64,000 nucleotides of DNA from Oikopleura dioica (lineage: Eukaryota; Chordata; Appendicularia; Copelata; Oikopleuridae): contig OU015567.1 of NCBI GenBank assembly GCA_907165135.1, positions 3,539,001 to 3,603,000 of the forward strand, written 5' to 3'. Positions 46,999 to 56,596 of this stretch are shown here, piece after piece. The position numbers were made by a program, and so were the translations under genes. The notes under the pieces are model-generated. The model was not told the DNA's origin, made no database searches, and saw nothing but the letters and a program-made list of their open reading frames with translations. How positions within the stretch are numbered: the stretch's first letter is position 1; the number at the start of each line of letters is the position of its first letter.

Positions 46999-49900
46999 TT
47001 ATAGTCTTGCTTTCAGGCTTGTTCCAAACATGCATCGTAGAAAGCCGGAAATAATTTGTAATTGTTCTTCGCTGTACTGCCATTTCTTTATATGGGCAAT
47101 AAATCGCAAATTGGCCATCGTTGGAGGATAATTATGGCTCGCTTCTTTTAATGAGCGGGCGATTTCTTCTATTTTGCCTTAAAGTGAAAGATTACTTGTC
47201 TGGCTTGTATTCTGAACTTTACACTGTAAATGATTACCTGGTGTCAATGTTTCGAGGCCGACATCTTCAAGCCTGATTGGTTTTCCGCAGGCAATACATT
47301 CTGACATGATTTCCGTCACTCTAGCTAGTGAGATATGCTCCTTCAATGCAATTTGATTGAGCGTTTCTCCGTCCAGGTATCGTTTGTAGATTATCCAACT
47401 GCGCAACCGCAAGTATTTGCCCGCTTAATTTAATAATACTCATTGCGTTGAAATGGTCATACGTTTTTTTTCTGCCCATGTCTGCTCTGGGTTGGTAATC
47501 ATCGCATATGTAACGTCTTCTTCTTCGTACATATCTTTATTGACTTCCAGTTCCGGGTATTGTGCTTTATACTTAGCCGTCCATATGTAAAAACTTCGGT
47601 ACATTTTCGCCGCGGCTACCGTCATTCGTGGAATTTTACACACTTAATAAAAGTTATATTAATGTATGTGTTTCTTGCTACTTGATTCTTCTGTTGTCGG
47701 TCGCCACAGTATCACTCGCTCCAAAAGTTCTCTACTGAAGGGAAATGTTGGTGTTTTAGATTTCGCATATTCCCGCGTCAGTTTTTCCATGATGGAGTAC
47801 ATCATCTTTCTATAACTTTCTTCGTACACATCTTCTTTCGGTTTTTCCTTTTGTTGAGTTTGCGCAATTTCAACTCCGTCGAACACTGCGAGCTCTTGTT
47901 CATCCTTCAGTTTAATCTCTGATTTCGGATCAATCAGAAAATCACGTTCTCCTTTCGAAACCACTCGGACTGCCTTCATATCTGTTGTGAGCACTTCAAA
48001 TATCACGATTAAGGGTTTTTTTCTACTTTAATGATTTCTACCTGTAATGAAGGGTTCTGATGCATTCCTCATGAAACTAAATCCGCGATCCGATACGACC
48101 ATCCTTACCGATCCTTCGCCTTTATAATCGGCGAGATTAAGGTAATCGCCGAGGATGAGGGCTCTCGCCACCGCATAGTAATGAGCTTTCTACAAAATCG
48201 TTAATTATCATTTCCTATCATCTTACTGTTTTGTTGGTAGATTTTTTCAACGCTCGTGCCAGAACATTGGTAAAATTTGATTTTCTATCGCATTCAATAA
48301 CTGCTTCCATAACGATAAGTGCTTCGTTCCGAATGCTAACGTAATGCTTCAGTTCTGCCTTGTAGTCTTTTTAGGGATTTATGAGTTGATTATGTTAACT
48401 GGATCTCAGAAACAGAAAATGTCCTCATTATCCTTTCTTTGTTTCGTGCATATTCTTCATTTTCCCTGAAGCAATGATCGCAACAATGTGGGAGACCGGT
48501 TATCTCCGATTCCTCATCTCGGTTGAAAACGTGAAGCAAGACCTCTCGAAGACATCCTCGTCGCTTTAAAGCATATTCCGCGTGAAGAAGTTCCAGATAC
48601 TTTTGGATCTTATTTTCCAAAAGCGGCTCTTTGGTTGCTGTCTGCCGGTGGAATGGGGTGAGCTTTTTGTCAACAAAGATAGTAGCCGAGGCTTGGTCTC
48701 CGTTTCGTCCGCATCGTCCGCTCATTTGTGAAAGTGCCGAGAGAGATAATGGCGTTCCCCATATTACTAAAAAGTATTTTCATGTCTATATCTCTATAAT
48801 CTTACCTGTCTTCCGCAATGTTCGGTCGTCGTGGCCCATGCCGAAAGCCACTGTGGCAATTATTGCATCGAGTTTGCCTTCGGTGAAATCTTTCACTGTT
48901 TTCCGCCTTTGCTTTTCTTCGTTTACCCACGGCTTTGTTTTATCCTCGTTCTTTTTGATTCTAGATGTTCTATTTAGGTTTTTCAGATGCAAAATCTAAG
49001 AATTACCCGAAATATTTTCCTATCCTCCGCATATCGAAAAATCTTCCAAGGTTTTCGAATAGGAATTCGCCTTCTGACTTCACATTGATGTAAATAAGAA
49101 CTCGCTCCTTGAATCGATACAGTTGTCTGTCGCTTAATTCGTTTAATTTAATTATTTCATGAATTACTTACTGTACGACCTCGCCGAGTTCGAGAAAATT
49201 GGCCCTCCTTAAATCGGTGAACAATGCTTCCGCCGAAGCATGCTTCGTATCGCTTTTCTTGTTGGTTTTATTGAGTATTCTGTACGTGATATTTTTCCGG
49301 TCTGTTGTTCCTTTGATCAGCTTTGCCTATATATCATTTTAACGTGTAAAGAAATAAGTAATGACTACCGTTTTCATTCGAAGAATTTTTCTTATCCCCT
49401 TTTCTACGTGTTGTGTCGCAGTGGCTGTGCACGCAAGGAAAGGTACATTTGAGATGTCTTTGGCAAAACCGAGAAATTTCATTTCTGCTCGAAAGGAACT
49501 CCACTCAACACTCGTATGGACTAGAACAGTGTTATAATTTGATTGCTTTTTGTTTTTATTACTTTCGTCGAAAATAACCGCGTTTAGGGGATTTACGGCG
49601 TTAAGCATCTGCAGTACAAGATGGTTTTTGTTCAGACTTTCGGGAGATGCAAAAAGGACGCGGTAGTTCTGGAGTCGTGTTTTTTCCTTCCTTGCCGCCC
49701 ATTCAAGAAAGTCCGTGTCCTTCAATTTGGTATTGCTGATGCCGGCATTATCCAGAAAAGCCATTAAGTCCGCACGAATATTATTAACAGGGAGCACTAT
49801 AAGAGTGTAACCCTTTTCTTGAAGTGCCGCGTAGGTGAGAAATACAGCCGATTTTCCGCTACCAGTGCTCATAACTAGAAGCACATCCTTCCCGTCCAAC

Positions 49901-50070
49901 ATTGTACTGATCGCGTCATATTGCCAAGGTTTGAGGTTTTTGTGTCCGATTATCTCCTTGAATTTTCGTTTGACAGTTATGTATCGTTCTTCGTTTGATA
50001 ACGATTCGTTGCGGTAATTGATTTTTGCGGTATTGCTTCGATTCGACTCATTAACCCCATTTTCGTTCAT
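46999..50070 (-). CDS. RecQ helicase, WRN-like, with RQC and HTH C-terminus
   Basis: About 11 exons. ATG at 50070 in TTCAGAATG context (MNENGVNESN). Motifs in order: LKPWQYDAISTMLDGKDVLL (motif 0), MSTGSGKS (I), LPVNNIRADL (Ia), SPESLNK (Ib), FDEIH after splicing (II, DExH), FLACTATAT (III), RRANFLEL...VLIYINV (IV), DAIIATVAFGMGHDD (V), QMSGRCGRNGDQASA (VI). Then the RecQ zinc part GCLREVLLHVF and HCCDHC, a winged-helix RQC (HYYAVARALILGDYLNLADY, VRMVVSDRGFSF) and an HTH module (YKRYLDGETLNQIALKEH; GKPIRLEDVGLETL) as at the end of WRN. 3'-5' DNA unwinding of forks and recombination intermediates is the family function. No exonuclease or HRDC seen. TAA at 46999-47001; 36 bp separate it from the upstream RING gene. 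Confidence 0.88.
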
Positions 50071-50105
50071 TCTGAACATTTATCTATTGTTAACTTTAGT
50101 CTTCT

Positions 50106-50631
50106 CTATTCACTCTTCATTCTGTCGTTAAGTTGCGCTTTTATATCCTCCATAGCCATCTTGAAACTTTCTGAAAAATTTATTTATTAAGCGTCTTGAT
50201 TTCTTTGTGATTACCTTCACATTCCTCGATATTTTTTTTAATATCAGTAAGACTGGACCGCATTTCGTTTCTTTCTTTCTCCAATCTCTCCTGGTTTTTT
50301 TCCGCAATTCGCAATTTTATTGCGTCTAAGAAAAAAAGGTTATCTTCATCGAATTTTGTTTGTCTTACCTTTTTTGATCTGAGCTCGGACGGCTTCGAAC
50401 CAGCCAGGTGCCTCCATGAAATTATTTGCGATGATTTTTTTGCATGAAGGACACTCTCCGGGATTTTCGATAAATTTTTCAGAACATCCTTATATATGAC
50501 ATTTTTTTTCATAATTTTTCCTTACTTTTGCAAAAAATTAGAAAGCATTCTTTGCACGTTTTCGACCCTTTGTCCGGGTAGATTTCACAAGAACCGCATA
50601 GAAAGAAACGTGCATTTGGCGACCGTGGCAT
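50106..50631 (-). CDS. C4C4 RING-type coiled-coil protein
   Basis: ATG at 50631 (TTAAGAATG): MPRSPNARFFLCGSCEIYPD. After a 37-nt intron the ligand set is complete: CGSC, CKEC, CKRC, CPSC, i.e. eight Cys as in CNOT4-type RINGs. Then NNFMEAPGWFEAVRAQIKK and a charged coiled coil (KLRIAEKNQERLEKERNEMR) ending NDRMKSE, TAG at 50106-50108. Probably a ubiquitin ligase-like protein; about 140 residues. The RecQ start follows 36 bp later, so they are likely co-transcribed. Confidence 0.65.
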
Positions 50632-50663
50632 TCTTAACGAGAAGATGTTTAATTTTTTGTATT

Positions 50664-51615
50664 TTAAATGAATTTTCGTTCGTTTATAAAGTTAAATATT
50701 TCACGGTTAAGCGCGTCTAATTCACTTTTTCGGCGGGATTCCGTTTTAATTGTCTTCCCATCATCACGCGTTGAGTGTACATAAAAATCGACTGGGTGCC
50801 GGACTTCTATTTTATTAAGTTTGCGTTGCGTTTCGTTTTGTCCTTTACGTTTCGAAAGATAATATGCACAAACTCGCTGGGGCCCTCCATTTCGATAAAA
50901 GAAATCCGCGGTTCCTCTGTTCAAAAGGTGAGCGTTTTCGATATCCATCGAGGTAATGTCTACAAACGGGCATCGTAGTCTTTCATCGTCTTCTTTTATT
51001 TTCGAGATGCAGCCATACGCTTCCTATTCTATTATTTGTATAAGAATGCATTGTATATCATTTACCGTTGAGTGTTCTCTTGAGGAAATCCAGTTTATCA
51101 GGTGATGATCGCGTTTAGCTTCGTCTTTTGTCGTTTTTTTAAAAAGATTTTCGTAAAGGACTGTGAGTTTTTCAGGTTGTACCCTTTCTTTGAATCATGA
51201 AATTTCTCAAATATTGAGACGTGTTATTTCGATGATACCTTCCCAATATTTTTCGCGAATGAGATGATATGTAACTTCATATTATTCGTCGTGTTCGAAG
51301 TATCGTTTTTGATGGAGCCGAGTAATTTTTGAATGCTTAAAGTAAAACTCATTGTAATAAATAACGTCGTCATACCATGGTGGGAAACTGTTTGCCACGT
51401 CAAAGAAATTATTCACTTGAACGTTTTGAATGTTTCTTTTATCCGTAAAGATGACAGTCACTAGCATTTCGACAGCTGTGTATAATTCTTCTGAATAGTA
51501 ACCATCCGCTATTGTTTTTGTTTGTGGAATGATTTTTCGCCCAAACAAAATTTTGGCGTACGCTGAGAGTTCTTTTTCTGTAATTATGAATGTTTCCTTT
51601 TTTTTTCGCACTCAT
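50664..51615 (-). pseudogene. Unknown protein with in-frame stop
   Basis: Exons read KELSAYAKILFGRKIIPQTK...KRYFEHDE, then TAA (51282-51284), then in the same frame YEVTYHLIREKYWE, and after introns RVQPEKLTVLYENLFKKTTK, EAYGCISKIKEDDERLRCPF and the end ALNREIFNFINERKFI at 50664. The clean frame on both sides of the TAA suggests a recent nonsense change, an error, or removal by a GA-AG intron (GAATAAT...GGGAAG). Start near 51615 (MSAKKKG) is uncertain. No family recognised. Confidence 0.45.
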
Positions 51616-51695
51616 TGATGGTAAAAATGGGGATGACGAGTGGCTGGCTAAAATTAAAGGATAAGAGTCGAGCCGTCCGATTTACGGCCGAGTGG

Positions 51696-52966
51696 GTCAG
51701 TTTAGTGATTTTGAAAATACCCGAAACTTTTCCTTCCGCTGTATTTTACCGATTCCTGCCGGAACATTGTTTTCTTGGATTTCATCATTGCTGACAGCAA
51801 CTTCGTAGAGACTGTTCATGTGGCTGGCTTGGGTCAGCGTTTGCTCTCGACTGTTTATAATCTACGGGGACATTTGATTATCCGCATTATGTGAGCAAAG
51901 GCAGACCCAAGATGCCCATGAATTTTTTGAATGTCCGCAATGTGTTCTTCCTTTTGAATCTCGATCTCACATTCCTCTATTCTCCCGTCGAGATAATTTA
52001 TTATTTGAATTTTCTTTTCTTTGCTCAGAGATGCTATGCGAAATCCAAAGAGGTTGATTTCCGCGGCAATCAATTTCTATAATTTACATTTTTAATCGTT
52101 GCTATTGAAAGATACCTTTTTGGTTGTTTCTTCTAACATTGCCCTTGCCCCTCGTAGCAACCAATACACATAAGCATCCACCATAAGTGCGTGACAGTCG
52201 TTCTTTAAATATGAAATTTTTTTTCTGGTAGTCATAAACTGTGCAGTCAGCTACTAGTTGCCACCGTGTCGCATTTTCTAACCCTCGTTCTTCCCGCTAT
52301 CAGCCCGATAAGGCCCTGCCAAAGGGACTTTGGTCTTCATAACTGGCTGAGAATGTGCAACTTACGCACGAGCGCTGAAGAAAACGAGCTTTCTTACTGT
52401 TTTAAGTTGAAGCGAGGGTAGCGATCAGTGGCGGATGACACAGTTTCATACCGAAAGACACCAAATAATGTTTTTATCGGCGATGAGTTTTGACTGAATG
52501 TATTCCGCCTTATCTTCTTCCGCTGAAGTTTGCATCTGATTGCACGCGTCTATTTATTTTTTTTAAATAAAATTGATGAGACTTTCACCATTGATTTTCT
52601 TCATCATTTCAAGTCGTTCCGACGAGTATTTAAGCATTTCTTTTTCTTTTATATAAACGTTGAAATTGTGATAATTGAAGCCAGCGTTAAATAGAGTAAA
52701 TCTTTTATTAAATTTCTATTTGATAAAAGTCTAACTATGAGCTTCTATTAAGTAAGAGCTCGCGTCGATGAATAATAATGGTTTACTCTGAAAAGAGCTC
52801 GGCATAATCGATTAAGGTATTGAAGGCATCCTCGAGTACTGAATAAATGCGAGTCCTTTCCTATGTAAAGATGATCTTCGTGATAAATATCTTTAAAGTC
52901 GATTTCTAACAGAGACAAATGCGGATTTAAAAAAGAATATTCCGAACAGAGATGAAATATTGTCAT
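51696..52966 (-). CDS. Unknown helical protein
   Basis: ATG at 52966 in TTTAGAATG context: MTIFHLCSEYSFLNPHLSLL. Exons continue FTLFNAGFNYHNFNVYIKEK, ACNQMQTSAEEDKAEYIQSK, then across a ~230-bp intron FKNDCHALMVDAYVYWLLRG, IAAEINLFGFRIASLSKEKK, SREQTLTQASHMNSLYEVAV and a basic end KEKFRVFSKSLN, TGA 51696-51698. About 330 residues, mostly helix. The start is 29 bp downstream of the previous stop. Family unknown. Confidence 0.5.
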
Positions 52967-52994
52967 TCTAAAATGAAAATCATTGCTTTATTTT

Positions 52995-53588
52995 TTAGAG
53001 TGGATTTGATTGCAGGATAGGAAGGGTTTCCATGGGAAACTGAAAATTCGGATATTTTTCTTTTGATTGGAGAATACTGACTAGTCTTGCACTGGCTAAT
53101 GTTGGCGCTTTGGTACCGATAAATTGAATGTTCTCCCCGAAAAATGCTTATAGAGATTATTAGTAAGGTTCTTTTACAGTCATTACCTAGAAAATTTCCG
53201 AAAATTAAATCCCCGTAATGATTTCCGGGTTTGATGGACCATTCTTCGATGTTTATCCGCGCAAGTGGATATCTTTTGTATTTCCAACCTTAATAAAAAA
53301 AAACGAAAGAGGGTTTTTGTCGGCCGGAGGCCTTACCGAAGCCGAGCAGTTTTCCGTCGTGTACATTATTGATGACCGCTGCAAATTTGATCGAATTTTT
53401 AAGGTAATTCTTGTCGTTTTCTATTATTTTAATATGGTTTTTCAATTATGGATTACCTTCCAATCTGTTGCATTTGAATATAATTTGTTCGCAGTTTTTT
53501 TTATTTAGTAGTATTTTTTTTCTTCTTGATATTTTTTGAGAAATAATTCAATTTTGTCGTCGGTATTCTTTTCGTTTATTTCATTCAT
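52995..53588 (-). CDS. Unknown small protein
   Basis: ATG at 53588 in CTTAGAATG context: MNEINEKNTDDKIELFLKKY. Further exons: NCEQIIFKCNRLE, NYLKNSIKFAAVINNVHDGK, WKYKRYPLARINIEEWSIKP and FFGENIQFIGTKAPTLASAR, ending LPILQSNPL, TAA 52995-52997. About 170 residues. The third intron opens GTAAGGCCTCCGGCCG, i.e. hairpin motif copy 5 begins at the donor. No family recognised. Confidence 0.5.
53311..53332 (+). promoter_or_regulatory. Hairpin motif, copy 5 (at an intron donor)
   Basis: GGGTTTTTGTCGGCCGGAGG followed by CC. Read on the minus strand it directly follows and overlaps the GTAAG donor of an intron, as copy 4 does. Confidence 0.6.
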
Positions 53589-53746
53589 TCTAAGTGGGTA
53601 TAATTTTAGGTTCAGTCATATGAATTTTCTCAGTTTCATTATATTGGGTTTATTTACAGTGTTGTCCTCATCGTGTTTGCGTTTCATTCTTAATGTCTTG
53701 TCAAACATATATTGCGGTAAGGGGATATCAGTTTTCTGTACCTTCA

Positions 53747-54431
53747 TTATTCCTCAAATGGAGGTTCAGTCTTGATGTCTTTCTCCAAATCTATATCTTT
53801 CGGTTCTTCTTTCATTTCTTTGTCAAGTTGTGCTTCAGTCTTTATATCGTTCGTCACATCCTCATCTTTCAATTCTTCTTTCTTGATCCGTTCGTTGTAC
53901 TCCTCCGGCTCACATGTTGACATATCCTAGATATTTTTAATTGACATTCTATTCTTGATTTTACCGAGTCACTGTCGTATTCATAAAATCGTCGCTCTTC
54001 TTCTTCGATGGCTAGTTTCCGCTTTTGTTGTTTTTTAAGCGCCTTTTTTGCCGATATCTGTCTTGGGAAATGTTCAGCGATGACCAGTGGGTCTTTGAAT
54101 TCTTCGAAAATTGCTTTTCGTGCAATCGCGTAGTCAATTTCTGGTAATAGAATCCTTTGTTTATGATGATGATTACCTTGATTCTCGGAATGCTCCATTT
54201 TTTTCGCTATATTCCTGGCGATTGTGTAGAGGAAGTTTGAGCTGGCTGTTTTGATTCTGATAACTTTGTCTATCATTTTATATTTATTAAAGAGAACCTT
54301 CCTTTAGTCAAACACTCTTTTGCTTCTCTTTTAAAATCCATCAGTGGACTCGCTATTTTCATAATTCTTTCAACGCTCCTAACCGATAGTTGCGTGTGAA
54401 AGTTATCGCTTTCGTTACGGTTCTTACTCAT
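53747..54431 (-). CDS. Histone-fold protein with acidic, SUMO-motif-rich tail
   Basis: ATG at 54431 in TTTAGAATG context (MSKNRNESDN). The N-terminal ~90 residues read QLSVRSVERIMKIASPLDF, then KVIRIKTASSNFLYTIARNI and EIDYAIARKAIFEEF, the three-helix spacing of a histone fold close to the archaeal/NF-Y/POLE3 type (short first helix, long middle helix, final helix after a D-type turn). A basic stretch (KKALKKQQKRKLAI) follows, then an acidic tail with four psi-K-x-E SUMO consensus sites (IKKE, IKTE, MKEE, IKTE), ending EPPFEE, TAA 53747-53749. Chromatin or polymerase-accessory function is inferred. The join between exons 1 and 2 needs a GA-AG or read-through choice. Confidence 0.6.
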
Positions 54432-54526
54432 TCTAAATGATATTGAAAGTATTATGCTTTGTGAAAGTTAGTCTCCATAGGTGTAAATCTTGGTTCGTTA
54501 TGTTCGACGTGTTTGGTAGGTTTATC

Positions 54527-56075
54527 GTTTCCTAAAACGAATGATTAGTTTTAGCGCATGTAAAATGGCGTGAGTTGTGCCGCAAGCAACTTACGGTTTC
54601 TCTGTGCCTGAATTTAAAGGTCGGTGCACCATTCCGAAGCCCTGGGAGTATTTTCCCAACTTCCGTGGTAATCACCTTCCTGTCTTATTTAAAAACCATT
54701 TGATACGTACTCCCTGGAGTGCTTTCTCCTTGTTCGTTTAAATTCGACGCGTCGTTTTGGTGAGATGGTAGTTGCCTGAAAGGAATGATTAGTTTGAGCG
54801 CATATAAAATGGCGTGAGTTGTGCCGCAAGCAAGTTACGGTTTCTCTGTGCCTGAATTTAAAGGTCGGTGCACCATTCCGAAGCCCTGGGAGTATTTTCC
54901 CAACTTCCGTGGTAATCACCTTCCTGTCTTATTTAAAAACCATTTGATACGTACTCCCTGGAGTGCTTTCTCATTGTTCGTTTAAATTCGACGCGTCGTT
55001 TTGGTGAGATGGTAGTTGCCTGAAAGGAATGATTAGTTTGAGCGCATATAAAATGGCGTGAGTTGTGCCGCAAGCAAGTTACGGTTACTCTGTGCCTGGA
55101 GTTAAAGGTCGGTGCACCATTCCGAAGCCCGGGGAGTATTTTCCCAACTTCCGTGGTAATCACCTTCCTGTTTTATACAAATACCATTTGATACGTACTC
55201 CCTGGAGTGTTTTTTTTTTGTTCGTTCAAATTCGACGCGTCGTTTTGGTGAGATGGTCGTTGCCTGAAAGGAATGATAAGTATGGGCGCATGAAAGGTGG
55301 CGTGAGTTGTGCCGCAAGCAAGTTACGGTTACTCAGTGCCTGAATTTAAAGGTCGGTGCACCATTCCGAAGCCCGGGGAGTATTTTCCCAACTTCCGTGG
55401 TAATCATCTTCCTGTCTTATTTAAAAATTATTCGATACGTACTCCCTGGAGTGTTTTTTTTGTTCGTTCAAATTCGACGCGTCGTTTGGTGAGATGGTCG
55501 TTGCCTGAAAGGAATGATAAGTATGGGCGCATGAAAGGTGGCGTGAGTTATGGTATGAGCAAGTAACGGTAACTCTGTGCCTGAATTTAAAGGTCGGTGC
55601 ACCATTCCGAAGCCCGGGGAGTATTTTCCCAACTTCCGTGGTAATCGCCTTCCTGTCTTATTTAAAAACCATTTGATACGTACTCCCTGGAGTGCTTTCT
55701 TCTTTTTCGTTTAAATTCGACGCGTCGTTTTGGTGAGATGGTAGTTGCCTTAAAGAGATGATAAGTATGGGCGCATGAAAGTTGGCGTGAGTTGTGCCGC
55801 AAGCAAGTTACGGTTACTCTGTGCCTGAATTTAAAGGTCGGTGCACCATTCCGAAGCCCGGGGAGTATTTTCCCAACTTCCGTGGTAATCACCTCCCTGT
55901 CTTATTTAAAAATTATTCGATACGTACTCCCTGGAGTTCTTTCTTCTTGTTCATTTAACTTCGACGCGTCGTTTTGGTGAGATGGTCGTTGCCTGAAAGG
56001 AATGATAAGTATGGGCGCATGAAAGGTGGCGTGAGTTATGGTATGAGCAAGTAACGGTAACTCTGTGCCTCAATT
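54527..56075 (+). repeat. ~244-bp satellite array B
   Basis: About six and a third units at 54527, 54771, 55015, 55259, 55500, 55744 and 55988, same orientation as array A and clearly the same family (GGCGTGAGTTGTGCCGCAAG, GGTCGGTGCACCATTCCGAA, TTCGACGCGTCG). Non-coding; frames inside are repeats of one another. Confidence 0.95.
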
Positions 56076-56224
56076 TCCCTTCTGTATTTTAGATAATTAG
56101 CTTGATTTGTACTCACTTGAGTTTGATTCTTTCGTCTTGTTTTCATACTATGCGACATCAGTGAGTGGCATGTTTCTTAAAAAGTACGTTTATTCACTGT
56201 TTTTGAGAGGTTTGCCTGATAAAA

Positions 56225-56520
56225 GTTTGACGGCGCAAGCTAACATATGATGGTTGTGGTATGGTGTCAATTAATTTTGAGCTGGGATACAAGAGAGCTG
56301 GAACAAGAGATTATCGTTACACATACTTATGCGGGGGAGAATACAAGAGGCTCGGAGAAGGTGCGTGGCGTGCAAGCTGACATATGATGGTTCTGGTTTG
56401 GAGTCTATTAATTGAGCACGGAGAACAAATTTCGTTTGAACAATGGATACTTTCGCTTTACATATAATGCGAGGGAGAAAACAAGAGGCTTGGGGAAGGA
56501 GAAAGGCGTGGCGGATTTAA
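56225..56520 (+). repeat. Degenerate ~117-bp tandem repeat
   Basis: Two to two-and-a-half diverged copies of a unit with CAAGCTGACATATGATGGTT, AGTCTATTAATTGAGC and ACAAGAGGCTTGG. Non-coding; adjacent to satellite array B. Confidence 0.7.
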
Positions 56521-56596
56521 ATGTTTTTTTTTACTCTGTTGAATGTGCCATTATAAAACAAGGAAGTATAGAGGATTAGCGTCTGGAGTGGAGAGT

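Noticed and set aside
54689-55892. Repeated 70-76-residue frames in the satellite arrays
   Set aside because: They recur with each satellite unit, have no start context or splice sites and reflect the repeat period.
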